64,000 nt of DNA from JBCBSS01 sp039819065 (GCA_039819065.1 JBCBSS010000008.1:29859-93858); one strand, 5' to 3'; numbered from the stretch's first letter, positions 8,202-18,043 are shown. Program-made: numbers and translations. Notes: generated by a model from the letters alone, not told the origin.

Positions 8202-8872
8202 TTGTAACCAATAGAGCCTCTATAAAAGGCTTTTCATCATACTCAAAATCTATCTCATTGTATACAGTGGGATAGCTTTTCCCCTAGCGCTTATCCCGAT
8301 ATCAATGCAGTTTATTTAAGCATTGGCCTAGATAGAAGCAATCATTACCACGCCTTAAAAGGCGTTTACCTGATGCCTCGGTTGAAGTTGTCTCCAATCA
8401 TTTTAAAATTGCTATCTATTGTAATAACAGCCTCTTGCATTACTTGTTGGGAACAAATGAGGCTGTAAAACTATGAATTGACACGCCTTTTAAGGCGTGT
8501 GATCAAGACATAGCCTTCCCTACGGCTTTAGCCGTATAACAACAATGTCAGCTTTTAATCGTGCCATTATGGGCTAAAGCCCGGCCGATTATGTCTTATT
8601 TGACCTATGGCCTAAAGGCCATAGCAAGTCAAAACGGCTCAATTGAAAAGAATCCTTTAAGAACTTTTAGGAGTTGCAGTATTCCTTATCTTGTTTGTTA
8701 AGTAGGTTCAAATGGACTTTTTGATAATTTCTATAGAACAGAAAAAGCTAAGCTTTGATCAAGGCAATAGAGTTCAAGCACAATTTCTACCTTAAGAACG
8801 ACGACTAAATAGTTGCGTCTCTAATCTTGTAATTGCTAAATTAAGCGTTCTACTAATTACTAAAGTATTCAA
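8202..8872. repeat. intergenic cluster of short palindromes with two-base loops (REP-like)
   Basis: Five near-perfect hairpins lie within 275 bp, each with a two-base loop: ACGCCTT-AA-AAGGCGT (8350-8365), ACACGCCTT-TT-AAGGCGTGT (8481-8500), TACGGCT-TT-AGCCGTA (8521-8536), GGGCT-AA-AGCCC (8571-8582) and CTATGGCCT-AA-AGGCCATAG (8605-8624). A sixth, imperfect one (GGTTGAAGTTGTCTCCAATC, 8380-8399) resembles the GTTGGAG...CTCCAAC repeat at 52889. No gene is seen from 8202 to 8872. Confidence 0.8.
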
Positions 8873-9733
8873 ATGCGCTTTAACTGTCCATTCAGGCTAA
8901 CCTCTTCAATGGTTCTTATCATACCTGTGGTATTGATGCTTTTTGGTTGCAAATCTGAACAGCAAATACCTAAAACCAAATACTCGGCTTACCCTCTTGA
9001 GAAGCCGAATACAACCTCAAAAGACGGTAAGTGGGTGATCAGCTTCAATAACAATTTGCATTGCCCAGTAACTTTCAGGTCAAACTTAGATCATCAGGCT
9101 TTGGCAGCACATTTTCCTGTCACGGTAAATCCACTTACTACTCACGAAATAAGCATCGATACCTTGAGTCTTTCTAGAAAGGACTTGAAGCAATTTACCT
9201 ATGGCTACACTATCGGTAACCCTAACGCAACTGTCGAGTCCAAGCCGGTGAGCCTACCGTTTTTACCGGGGCGATCTTTTAAAATACTACAAGGGCACAA
9301 TGGGTCATTCTCACATCAGTCCGAATACAGTAAGTATGCCGTAGATTTCGACCTTCAGGTTGGTGATACAATCTGTGCGGCAGCAGATGGTGTTGTGGTA
9401 GGTCTGATTGATAAATATGAAAGAGGAGGCAACGACAGGAGGTTGAGGGATTATGCCAATTTCATTACCATTTTCCACCCTACTGCCAACTACTTCTCTC
9501 AATATGTTCACTTAAGATTGGACGGAGCCTTGATAAATGTAGGTGATACAGTAGTGCAAAACCAGCCTATTGGCATCTCCGGTAACACAGGGTTTTCAGG
9601 TGGCCCTCATTTGCACTTTAATATATTGGTAATCAAAAGTACAGGCGATAATCTTAAGTCTTTTCCCGTGGATTTCATTGATGGATATAAAGGTGGTGCT
9701 CTGAAAAAAGGTGATATCGTTCGAAAGCAGTAA
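8873..9733 (+). CDS. M23 family metallopeptidase, lipoprotein
   Basis: 286 residues with a lipoprotein signal (hydrophobic 12-25, lipobox LFGC, lipidated Cys26). Residues 40-130 form a beta-rich domain of unknown role. The peptidase domain (about 140-270) keeps every expected zinc and catalytic residue: His148 and Asp158 in the HxxxxxxxxxD arrangement, His213 in YVHL, and His246/His248 in GPHLHF. Such LytM-type enzymes cut peptide cross-links in peptidoglycan at the cell envelope, or regulate amidases if inactive; here the site looks intact. An alternative internal ATG exists at residue 13, but the present start gives the better n-region. It is monocistronic. Confidence 0.92.
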   Translation: MRFNCPFRLTSSMVLIIPVVLMLFGCKSEQQIPKTKYSAYPLEKPNTTSKDGKWVISFNNNLHCPVTFRSNLDHQALAAHFPVTVNPLTTHEISIDTLSLSRKDLKQFTYGYTIGNPNATVESKPVSLPFLPGRSFKILQGHNGSFSHQSEYSKYAVDFDLQVGDTICAAADGVVVGLIDKYERGGNDRRLRDYANFITIFHPTANYFSQYVHLRLDGALINVGDTVVQNQPIGISGNTGFSGGPHLHFNILVIKSTGDNLKSFPVDFIDGYKGGALKKGDIVRKQ

Positions 9734-9964
9734 TCTTCTATGCTAGAATTTATGAAAGATAGCATTTAGAGCATTACCAGATCGAAAGGAGAAACAATCA
9801 CAGACCTCAAGACCCACGCAAGAGGTTTGATATAAGAGTCCTACTTTATGATTAAAGTGATAGGTTTCTGACCAGCAACTACGATCATGGGTGTCTTTTT
9901 TATATATTAAGATTATGGATGCTATTCTCACACCTGTTTCTAACCATCACCAAAGTTATCTGTC

Positions 9965-10786
9965 GTGAAAATTATTCAGGGAGAGCTTCTACCAAATAGT
10001 AAGCAATTTGTGCATGCCATTTCTATTATAGAAGAGGATATTGGTATGGCAGTAGAAGTGAAAGCGTTCCCGGTAGGTTATCCATACATCAACGTTGTCA
10101 CCGCTTCAAAATTTAGGATCACAGGCCAGCAAAGTAATTTCTCTACTCACAGCTACATTTGCGGGCAGACCATATCCCCTTTCGATCTGCAAATGCCTCT
10201 GATTGACCGGTCACTAATTATACACCTCAAACCTTGGGGGCTCCAATCCTTATACCCAAATCTGGTTCCTGATATCTCAAATCTGCAAATTGATTTGGCC
10301 TTGCTAGATAGTGTTTTGGCTAATGAATTAGCACACTTGATGGACAGTAGCCTGAGCAGCGAATCTGTTTTGGAAAGCGCACAAAAAGCACTTATTACCA
10401 AATTCAAAGGTACTAGTCCAGACACTCGCGTTCTAGCAGCCTGGCAACAGATAGTGTGGGGCGGAGGTGATTTAAAAGTGGCGGAATTGGCTTCATACCT
10501 CAATCTCTCCCCTAGAAGATTGCAACAGCTTTTCAAATCTGTGATAGGCATGTCTCCCAAGCAGTACATGAAAGTAGCCCGTTTACAACATTATACTTAC
10601 CACCTCCTTCAGCATGAAACAAATGACACTATACCTTCCGGCTATTACGACCAATCGCATTTCATCCATGAGTTGGGTCAGCAGACGCAAATGACTCCTA
10701 CCGCATTCCATTCCTTCCTGACTACTTCAGGGCAATCTGAGGCTTACCTCAACACTAACCTTTACCGGCAATACGGCTCAAACTGA
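9965..10786 (+). CDS. AraC family transcriptional regulator
   Basis: 273 residues from a GTG start. The N-terminal half (1-160) resembles the DUF6597/AraC-associated sensing domain with FPVGYPYINVVTASKFRITG and a HSYICGQT segment. The C-terminal half has the two AraC helix-turn-helices: KVAELASYLNLSPRRLQQLF with KSVIGMSPKQYMKVARLQH, then a second helix pair around SGYYDQSHFIHELGQQTQMT. The second HTH keeps the conserved GYYDQSHF motif. It is followed after 49 bases by a VOC protein gene on the same strand, so the pair is likely one unit and VOC a likely target. Confidence 0.92.
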   Translation: MKIIQGELLPNSKQFVHAISIIEEDIGMAVEVKAFPVGYPYINVVTASKFRITGQQSNFSTHSYICGQTISPFDLQMPLIDRSLIIHLKPWGLQSLYPNLVPDISNLQIDLALLDSVLANELAHLMDSSLSSESVLESAQKALITKFKGTSPDTRVLAAWQQIVWGGGDLKVAELASYLNLSPRRLQQLFKSVIGMSPKQYMKVARLQHYTYHLLQHETNDTIPSGYYDQSHFIHELGQQTQMTPTAFHSFLTTSGQSEAYLNTNLYRQYGSN

Positions 10787-10835
10787 TTTCGCATTTTTAC
10801 AATACATGGTGTTTTGGAAATACTATGTTTGATTC

Positions 10836-11207
10836 ATGAAAAACGCGATACAGAACTTCAATATTCCGGTAGTCGAGTTCGAAAGAGCCGTACAGTTTTA
10901 TTCTACATTGTTGAACTACGAGATACAAACAACCGACTTCAATGGCATCAAGTTAGGTTTCTTTGCATGTGATCATGAAAATGGCGGCGTGGGAGGCACC
11001 CTTTTGTCCGATCCAAGTGCTACTCCTTCTAAAATGGGGACTATGGTGTTTTTACACGCTGGAGAAGACCTTCAACAAGCACTTGATCGCATGCCAGACA
11101 CCGGCGATGTAGTGGTACCCAAAAGTCCGCTAGGACCTAACATGGGATTCTTTGCCATATTTGACGATAGTGAAGGCAATCGTGTGGGGTTGTTTTCAAC
11201 GCAATAG
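10836..11207 (+). CDS. VOC family protein (glyoxalase/bleomycin-resistance fold)
   Basis: 123 residues with two betaalphabetabetabeta modules: FNIPVVEFERAVQFYSTLLN at the start and a C-terminal GFFAIFDDSEGNRVGLFS. The length and the DxEGNxxGL ending are those of VOC proteins related to glyoxalase I and PhnB-like enzymes. A metal site is not fully evident: there is no His at the usual first-strand position, while the terminal Glu in DSEGNR is kept. Function could be a dioxygenase, a lyase or ligand binding. The AraC regulator just upstream suggests inducible expression. Confidence 0.9.
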   Translation: MKNAIQNFNIPVVEFERAVQFYSTLLNYEIQTTDFNGIKLGFFACDHENGGVGGTLLSDPSATPSKMGTMVFLHAGEDLQQALDRMPDTGDVVVPKSPLGPNMGFFAIFDDSEGNRVGLFSTQ

Positions 11208-11933
11208 GAAACGGGGTTTGGAATTACTTATTGTGCCCTTTTTCTATCTCACTATTTAACATGAGAAAGGGACTGCCCCAGTATCTCTTTCATCTTTGCC
11301 CTTCTACTTGTTGTTTCTAAAAAACCTCCCCCTACCCCTTCCAGCGCGGGACAGCTAGAAGTTCGGCAACCTAGATCTGTCAAATGTGCCGCAACGCCCT
11401 AGCGCCAAAGTTACTTTCGTGTGTTCATGTTTTGTTACATATAATCAATTGATGATATTCAATTCTGGATTGCTTCTTCGTTCGTTCCTCTCTCATCGCA
11501 ATGACAGCCAAAAGTATAGTTTCCTAGTCTTATGTCTCTACTTTCGCTATAGCATGTCATTTCGACGCTAGGAGAAATCTACCTCTTTCTTAGTGATTCA
11601 CTTTGCCGGGAGTGAGATTTCTCGTTCCTCGAAATGACAAACTGCGCCTATTTCAAGTTACTTCTATCTATTTCTATTTATTTCCATTAGCCACTAGATT
11701 GCTTCGCTCATACTTCGCTCGCAATGACAGCCAGAATTCAAGTATATATACACCTCTTTTATCTTTTGTCTTACTTCTTTTGTCTTATGTCTAAAATCTA
11801 ACTTCTCACATCTAATATCTCCTTTACCAACCAGCAGTCACAATTTAACCTTGCGATTCCGGCTATTTTACTATTTTTAGCTCCGCTGTGTATCAGCATC
11901 ATTATTCTTTGATAACCTAAACCTACGATATCC
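11208..11933. repeat. repeat-filled intergenic region
   Basis: It contains a 62-bp composite repeat (11398-11459, GCGCCAAAGTTACTTTCGTG joined to CATATAATCAATTGATGATAT) whose sister is at 33240-33301; the GGATTGCTTC...GCAATGACAG module at about 11466-11503 and 11698-11731; a GTCATTTCGA/TCGAAATGAC palindrome (11556-11638); and TCTTTTGTCTTACTTC tracts. The short ORFs here are translated repeats. The last 80 bases before 11934 should hold the acylase promoter, but no consensus is clear. Confidence 0.75.
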
Positions 11934-14120
11934 ATGAAATGGACTTATGCTCTATTGCTCATTGCGTTAATCTCTTGTAACCCCTCTCAGGAAAAACAAG
12001 GTAGCGGAGAAATCGCGCGATGGGAAGAACAAGCCAAGAATATTACCATCATAAGAGATGACTTCGGCGTACCCCACGTGTATGGCAAAACCGACGCTGA
12101 TGCCGTTTTCGGGTTACTCTACGCACAGTGCGAAGACGACTTCAACCGGGTAGAACGAAACTATATATGGGCAACAGGCCGCCTGGCGGAGGTAGAAGGA
12201 GAAGATGCGCTTTACAGCGACTTACGCGCTCGTTTGTTCATGACCGAAGAGGAAGCCATTGCTCACTATGAGAAAAGCCCCGAATGGCTCAAAAAGCTAT
12301 GCGATGCTTTTGCCGATGGTATCAACTATTATCTGCATACCCATCCCGAGGTAAAACCGAAGCTACTCACCAGGTTCGAGCCATGGATGCCCATGTATTT
12401 CAGTGAGGGTTCTATCGGAGGTGATATAGAAAGGGTTTCTACCCGGCGTATCAAGGCATTCTACGAAGACAAAGCTGCGCTGGCCTTAAATAAAAATGGT
12501 GATGGCCTAGTGCATATGGATCGCTTCGCGGAACCAAAAGGATCGAACGGCTTCGCTATCTCAGGTGAGCTCACTGAGTCGGGTGATGCCATGCTGTTGA
12601 TCAACCCACATACCTCCTTTTTCTTTAGAGGAGAAGTACATGCCGTAAGTGAGGAAGGGCTTAATGCCTATGGTGCGGTCACCTGGGGACAGTTTTTCGT
12701 CTATCAGGGTTTCAATGAAAAAACCGGATGGATGCACACTTCTACCTACACGGACGTAATTGATGAGTTCTTAGAAACCGTGACCGAAGAAGGTGGCCAG
12801 TATTTCTATCAATATGGTGATGAGAAAAGGCCAGTAGAAACGAAGCAAGTCACGTTGAAATACAAGGATGGTGAGGCCATGAAGGAAAAAACCTTCCCCA
12901 TGTATAGAACGCACCATGGCCCTATTACACATAAAATCGATGATAAGTGGGTGGCTACGGCACTCATGTGGAAGCCAGTAGAAGCACTGCAACAGTCGTA
13001 CACTCGCACCAAGCTCAACGGACATAAAGAGTTTTGGGAAATGATGAAGATGACCACCAATTCTTCTAACAACACCGTTTACGCAGATGCTGGAGGTAAC
13101 ATAGCCTATTATCATGGTAACTTCATACCTAAAAGGGATACTGAATTCAACTACCGCCAGCCGGTTGATGGCAGCAACCCTGCAACGGACTGGAAGGGTT
13201 TGCATAGCTTAGAAGAAACCATCACGGTGGTGAATCCTGAAAACGGGTGGATACAAAACTGTAACTCTACGCCATTTACGTCAGCAGCCGAGTTCAGTCC
13301 TAAGAAAGAAGATTATCCCAACTACATGTCTATCGATCGTGAGAACTTTAGGGGTGTACATGCGATTGACCTGTTGAAAAAAGCCGAGGGGCTAACACTG
13401 GATAAGCTGATTGAGGTGGCATACGACCCATACCTTCCGGCTTTTGCGGAAGTCGTCCCTGCCTTAGTAAAAGCGTATGACGAATCGAGCAATGCTGACC
13501 CTCAACTCAAAGGGGCGATAGATGCACTGCGCGAATGGGACTTCACTGTATCAGCCGGATCGGTGCCTATGTCTCTTGCTCATTTTTACGGGATACAATT
13601 GATGCGCGACGGTAAAACCCCAGATGGCATGAACATGATGCAGCAGTTCAACTATTTCGCTACGGAGACACCTAGCGATGAACTATTGAGCATCTTCAAA
13701 AAAGTATACGACAAGCTGGAAGCCGACTTTGGGTCATGGAATACACCATGGGGAGAAATCAATCGCTATCAGCGCATCAATGGAGATATTCGACAGGCTT
13801 TCAATGACTCTATCCCTAGTTTGCCAGTCGGTTTGACCTCTGGCAGATGGGGTGCTTTAGCGGCATACGGTGCGAGAGCATCTAATGGTACCAAACGTAT
13901 TTATGGCACTAGAGGTAATAGCTTTGTGGCTGTGGTAGAATTTGGCGATAAAGTGAAAGCCAAGAGCATGCTCGCCGGAGGGCAAAGTAGCGATCCTAAA
14001 TCTCCTCACTTCGATGACCAAGCTCAACGCTATGCGGATATACAATTCAAAGATGTGGCCTATTATAAAGAAGATGTAGAAAAACGAGCCACCAGGCAAT
14101 ACCATCCGGGAGAGAAATAA
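11934..14120 (+). CDS. penicillin acylase family protein (Ntn hydrolase), lipoprotein
   Basis: 728 residues. The lipoprotein signal ends in LISC with Cys15 lipidated. The alpha-chain part (35-200) has the family opening IIRDDFGVPHVYGKTDADAV and LLYAQCEDDFNRVERNYIWA. The autocatalytic nucleophile is expected at Ser204 in EPKGSNGFAISG; the usual SNxW/A context is met as SNGFA. The beta chain follows with INPHTSFFFRG, YADAGGNIAYYHGNFIP and a GNSFVAVVEFG end region. Relatives cleave N-acyl groups from beta-lactams, acyl-homoserine lactones or peptides in the periplasm; the substrate is not determinable here. The gene stands alone and is followed by REP hairpins. Confidence 0.93.
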   Translation: MKWTYALLLIALISCNPSQEKQGSGEIARWEEQAKNITIIRDDFGVPHVYGKTDADAVFGLLYAQCEDDFNRVERNYIWATGRLAEVEGEDALYSDLRARLFMTEEEAIAHYEKSPEWLKKLCDAFADGINYYLHTHPEVKPKLLTRFEPWMPMYFSEGSIGGDIERVSTRRIKAFYEDKAALALNKNGDGLVHMDRFAEPKGSNGFAISGELTESGDAMLLINPHTSFFFRGEVHAVSEEGLNAYGAVTWGQFFVYQGFNEKTGWMHTSTYTDVIDEFLETVTEEGGQYFYQYGDEKRPVETKQVTLKYKDGEAMKEKTFPMYRTHHGPITHKIDDKWVATALMWKPVEALQQSYTRTKLNGHKEFWEMMKMTTNSSNNTVYADAGGNIAYYHGNFIPKRDTEFNYRQPVDGSNPATDWKGLHSLEETITVVNPENGWIQNCNSTPFTSAAEFSPKKEDYPNYMSIDRENFRGVHAIDLLKKAEGLTLDKLIEVAYDPYLPAFAEVVPALVKAYDESSNADPQLKGAIDALREWDFTVSAGSVPMSLAHFYGIQLMRDGKTPDGMNMMQQFNYFATETPSDELLSIFKKVYDKLEADFGSWNTPWGEINRYQRINGDIRQAFNDSIPSLPVGLTSGRWGALAAYGARASNGTKRIYGTRGNSFVAVVEFGDKVKAKSMLAGGQSSDPKSPHFDDQAQRYADIQFKDVAYYKEDVEKRATRQYHPGEK

Positions 14121-14467
14121 CTCTCAAAGACTAGACTACCCTACTGTCGGGTCTTTCGATCTGACAGTGCCTAGCTGTTAGGTTTTTCATCGTGCTGTCA
14201 GGTGTTTCCACCTGACGGCCTCGAATTCAAAACTTCAAAGTCGGTGGAAGCACCCGACTTCACTTTCAATGAATTTCCTGCCCGCTTTGGTGATATCACC
14301 AAAGCGTTTCTCTTACCATGATTATCTCTACCCTAGCGCGAAAGTTACTTTCGGGCTATCATTAGATACTCTGCTATAATAGCAAAAACCGCCAGGTGTT
14401 TCTACCTGGCAGCACCCAACTTCGGATAGAAACAGATGGCCGCATAAGATCAACGTTATCAACCTAA
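14121..14467. repeat. REP-like hairpin array with GAAA/TTTC loops
   Basis: A run of stem-loops: CTGTCGGGTC-TTTC-GATCTGACAG (14144-14167, G-T wobbles), GTCAGGTG-TTTC-CACCTGAC (14197-14216), a GTCGGTGGAAGCACCCGAC copy (about 14231-14250), the fully palindromic CGCTTTGGTGAT/ATCACCAAAGCG (14283-14306) and GCCAGGT-GTTTCT-ACCTGGC (14391-14410). A GCGCGAAAGTTACTTTCG palindrome lies at about 14337-14354. No gene is seen; the first hairpins sit right after the acylase stop and may end its transcript. Confidence 0.8.
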
Positions 14468-15016
14468 TTAATACCTTTCCGACCAACCTCTCTTTTCCAA
14501 ACGCCTGAAATTCGGTACTTCTTTAATGCTCAGAAGATACTTTCCCAAGCCAATCAATTCCATGTCATCAGTATCTCCTTCGAAGGGTTTAATGTATATA
14601 GCATTCCCATAATTGTTGTTCACTTTCTCCTGAGAATCATCTACAATCAGCATATGCTCAAGGCGATAATCTAGCTTTTTGACCTTTTTAAGGTGCTTTT
14701 CCCAAACATAACGATCTAAATCAAAATGCTTTCTCATCGTGCAACGAGACCGTCCCCAAACGAACTTCAAGTCCACATGAGGAGTTATCAAGGCTGAAAC
14801 AATAGCATCTACATAGTCATCATCCGCCGAAGACCATATCGCAATATCATAATGGGCATTAACGACCGTCAACAGGGATTCGACATGAGGCCTTTTATAA
14901 ACAAAGTACTTATCGAAAGCCAGATCATGCTGCAAGTGGTTCAAGCGATTTTCAGTCGCATGGATGAGCGTTTCATCAAGGTCAAGGATAAGCAGCTTTC
15001 TATCTAGTAGATCCAT
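14468..15016 (-). CDS. HAD-superfamily phosphatase of the FCP1/NLI-interacting-factor (CTD phosphatase-like) type
   Basis: 182 residues. The catalytic motif is LILDLDETLIHA with Asp12, Asp14 and Thr16 in the DxDxT order characteristic of FCP1/SCP phosphatases, not the general HAD DxDGT. Further FCP1-type features are KRPHVESLLTVVNAHYDIAI with the WSSADDDYVDAI step, a Lys in KKVKKLDYRLEH, MLIVDDSQEKV (acidic motif) and YIKPFEGDTDDMELIGL near the C-terminus. Asp14 is the expected acid/base. Such proteins dephosphorylate protein or small-molecule phosphates; a bacterial RNA-polymerase CTD target is not implied. It is bracketed on both sides by TTTC-loop REP hairpins. Confidence 0.9.
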   Translation of the reverse strand: MDLLDRKLLILDLDETLIHATENRLNHLQHDLAFDKYFVYKRPHVESLLTVVNAHYDIAIWSSADDDYVDAIVSALITPHVDLKFVWGRSRCTMRKHFDLDRYVWEKHLKKVKKLDYRLEHMLIVDDSQEKVNNNYGNAIYIKPFEGDTDDMELIGLGKYLLSIKEVPNFRRLEKRGWSERY

Positions 15017-15343
15017 AACACTTCGCTGTCAGGTCTTTCGACCTGACCGTTTCGAATTCAAAACTTCAACATCGGGTGGAAACACCCGACTTCACTTCAC
15101 TGTAGTACGGCCATCCTACCCTAGTGCGAAAGTTACTTTCGTGCTGTCAATAAACATATGGTTACAAAAGAAAAAACCGTCAAGTTTAACGCGACCGTTT
15201 TCACTCAAAGCTTTAATGTGGGGTAGAAACTCCCGACATCACCCAACTGGTTAAGGTAACTGTTTTTTGACGGCCTCTTAGCCTGAAATACATCACACTC
15301 ATTCTTTCTGATAACAGCTGTTCACCAAAACTGTTACCCTTCA
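15017..15343. repeat. REP-like hairpins upstream of the FCP1-like gene
   Basis: GTCAGGTC-TTTC-GACCTGAC (15028-15047) and TCGGGTG-GAAA-CACCCGA (15072-15089) are perfect stems with complementary-orientation loops, separated by the tract TTTCGAATTCAAAACTTCAA that also follows the 14197 copy. A GTGCGAAAGTTACTTTCGTG palindrome lies near 15125-15144. No gene is seen. Confidence 0.78.
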
Positions 15344-17737
15344 TTACTCATCCCTCAGCGCTTTCACGGGGTTGGAAAGTGCAGCGGTGATAGACTGGTA
15401 GCTTAAGGTAAGCACGGCGATAGTAAGCGTAACCAATGCCGAGGCCAAGAAGATCATCAGGCCTTTGCCGGACAGCAAATCAATTTTGTATTGAAAATCA
15501 GCTAACCAGTTATCCATGGCTAGGTAGGCTATAGGCCAGGCAATGAAATTGGCGATTAGAATCAGTATCAGGAATTCCTGGGATAGCAATACCACGATTT
15601 GCGCTACCCTCGCTCCCAACACCTTTCTCACTCCTATCTCTTTGGTGCGTTGCTCGATCATATAGGAAGCTAGACCGAAAAGACCAAGACACGCGATGAA
15701 AATCGCCAACCAGGTAAAGCTGGTGATTAAAGCCGAAAACAATTCGTCACTCTCGAATAGCTGTGCGAATTCCTCATCGAAAAACTGGTACTCGAACGGA
15801 TGCCCGGGATAGATTTCGCTCCATGTATTTTCGATATAAGTCATGGATTCGGTGATATTATCAGCATTTAACCTTACCGATAGGTTTGAAGTGGTATTGG
15901 GGTTGTAGAAAATGACCAAGGGTTCTATGGTATGGCGCATAGAAGCGAAGTGAAAGTCTTTGACCACACCTACTATGGTTCTTTCATTGTTACCGAAAGT
16001 GATCTTCTTGCCAACGCCGTCCTGCCAGCCAACCTGTTCTAACAGCGCTTCATTTACAATCAACCCTTCTTGCTGATCAGTACCGGAGGCCTGATCGTAA
16101 TTTCTACCTGCCACTATTTCCATACCCATGAGGTCAAAATACGCTTCGTTGATCGAAAAGACGCTCACTATCCAGTTCTGCTCATCATTGGTACCCTCAG
16201 GCTGAATCCCCGTTCTACCGAAAGTCCTGCCCGGCATATTGGATGAGGTAGCCGCTGCTACTACACCTTGATGCTGCAATAGCTTGTCACGAAACACCTC
16301 CATACCCTCTCTCATGGATGCGTCGGTCATCTGAAAATTGACAATTTGATCCTTATTAAAACCAAGATTCTTATTCTTGATGTATTGCAATTGCTCGTAG
16401 ACCAGCACCGTTCCGATGATCATAGCGACAGAAGCGGCAAATTGCGCAATCACCAATACTTTTCTTAGTAGAATACCACTCTTGCTGCCCATGAATTTAC
16501 CCCTCAAAATGCTGACCGGATGGAAGCGCGACAAAATAAAGGCGGGATAACTACCTGAGAACACACCTAGAATCAAGGTAGCTGCTACGATTGTGATCAG
16601 AATCAAAGGATCACTGGTGATGTAGCCTAGCACATCGCCATTAAAACCTAAATTGATCATTGGTCCAAACACAGTGATCAGCACTAATGCCAGCAAAAGG
16701 GAGATAAAACACATCAGAATCGACTCGCTCAGGTGCTGCTTGACCAAGCTCATCTTAAATGCACCCATTACCTTTCTAACGCCCACTTCTTTGGCCCGGC
16801 CAGGGGATTTGGCGGTGGTCAGGTTCATGAAATTGAAGGCTGCAATCAATATGATGAAAACAGCCACTGCTGTCAACGTGTGGATGTAGGCAATATCTGA
16901 CTTATTAGCATTATAACGATCGAAGAGAATATCGGCAGACTGCAAGTGGACGTCTTCCAGTGGCTGAAGCTGGGGAATCCACACCTCCGGCACTTCATTC
17001 TCAAGGGCAATGCGCTTCATTTCAGCCTCCACTTTATCCTTGGAGCTGGCATCATCCAATTGAATGTAATTGACCATTCCCAAGCCGCCCCAAGTGCCTA
17101 ACCAATTGACCAGGCCAGAATCTTGCTCAGTTGGATATAGTGCCAGCAATAGGTCAAAATCCAAATGCGATGGGTTTTCGAGGTCTTTCATTACCCCTAC
17201 TACCTCCCATTCGTCGCTATTATCTACGTTAATGGTGCGGCCAATTGGGTCTTCGCTCCCAAAAGTTCTTTCTGCCATGGATTGGGTCACCACCGCCGTT
17301 CTAGGTTTGGACAGCACCTTTCCTGGTTCCCCTACCAAAAGCTCATAGTCAAAGATCTCGAAGAAGGACGAATCCACGCTCTTGGCGTTTTCAGCATAAA
17401 GGTTGTGATCACCGACAGTGACCAGCGTATTACCCTGATTGATCATGCGGGTAGAAAGCTCCACCTCAGGTAGTACATCATTAATAGTCGGCCCCATCAT
17501 GGGCATAGTAATGCCTACTTTGTTACTGCTTACACCCAGCGCCTGATCGATTGTGTAGGCTCTGAATATGCGATCGGATTTGCTGTGAAAAGCATCGTAG
17601 CTAGTTTCTTGCTTGACGAAGAGATAGATTAGAATGCAACTGGCCATTCCAACCGCCAGCCCGGTGATGTTGATGATAGACGCACCTTTGTTTTTGAGTA
17701 AACCTCGGTAGGCTACTTTGAGATAGTTTTTAAGCAT
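15344..17737 (-). CDS. ABC transporter permease, MacB/FtsX type
   Basis: 797 residues from the ATG at 17737 (MLKNYLKVAYRGLLKNKGAS); the earlier in-frame start at 17782 adds an unlikely 15 residues. It has two MacB periplasmic core domains and two FtsX halves: an N-terminal helix at about 19-41, three central helices (about 270-420), another near 440 and three C-terminal ones. The cytoplasmic motif KEVGVRKVMGA and its C-terminal twin KEIGVRKVLGA mark the two FtsX repeats. Such proteins pair with a separate MacB-like ATPase to move lipoproteins or peptides, or signal across the envelope. No ATPase is adjacent, and this gene is alone on its transcript, 300 bases from a lanthipeptide precursor. 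Confidence 0.94.
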   Translation of the reverse strand: MLKNYLKVAYRGLLKNKGASIINITGLAVGMASCILIYLFVKQETSYDAFHSKSDRIFRAYTIDQALGVSSNKVGITMPMMGPTINDVLPEVELSTRMINQGNTLVTVGDHNLYAENAKSVDSSFFEIFDYELLVGEPGKVLSKPRTAVVTQSMAERTFGSEDPIGRTINVDNSDEWEVVGVMKDLENPSHLDFDLLLALYPTEQDSGLVNWLGTWGGLGMVNYIQLDDASSKDKVEAEMKRIALENEVPEVWIPQLQPLEDVHLQSADILFDRYNANKSDIAYIHTLTAVAVFIILIAAFNFMNLTTAKSPGRAKEVGVRKVMGAFKMSLVKQHLSESILMCFISLLLALVLITVFGPMINLGFNGDVLGYITSDPLILITIVAATLILGVFSGSYPAFILSRFHPVSILRGKFMGSKSGILLRKVLVIAQFAASVAMIIGTVLVYEQLQYIKNKNLGFNKDQIVNFQMTDASMREGMEVFRDKLLQHQGVVAAATSSNMPGRTFGRTGIQPEGTNDEQNWIVSVFSINEAYFDLMGMEIVAGRNYDQASGTDQQEGLIVNEALLEQVGWQDGVGKKITFGNNERTIVGVVKDFHFASMRHTIEPLVIFYNPNTTSNLSVRLNADNITESMTYIENTWSEIYPGHPFEYQFFDEEFAQLFESDELFSALITSFTWLAIFIACLGLFGLASYMIEQRTKEIGVRKVLGARVAQIVVLLSQEFLILILIANFIAWPIAYLAMDNWLADFQYKIDLLSGKGLMIFLASALVTLTIAVLTLSYQSITAALSNPVKALRDE

Positions 17738-18043
17738 GACCTCTATTTTGTTGTTAAACTCAATTTGGTCAAGGCCAACCACGATTGAAAGGAATATAAC
17801 TATCTGCGGTTATTACGAAGGTTTACGTAATAATATTATACACCAGTGGTCACAGCCGTTTAAAAAGGTTTCCCAGGTTTACACCCTTCTTTCTAGCCTA
17901 TCATCTTGTCTACTATAGAATAATTCGCCGCCATACTTAGTAATAGATAATTATTTATGATAATAATTATTTAACATATGTAAACTTTGGCGAACCGATT
18001 ATTTCATTATATTAACAACAATTAGAATAAAATTTATTGAACC
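17738..18043. other. divergent intergenic region, permease / lanthipeptide precursor
   Basis: AT-rich towards the precursor (17935-18043), which should hold its promoter and leader; a TTTG at about 17986 could be a Bacteroidota -33 element, but no clean TAnnTTTG partner is found at the right spacing. Nothing else is recognised. Confidence 0.4.
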
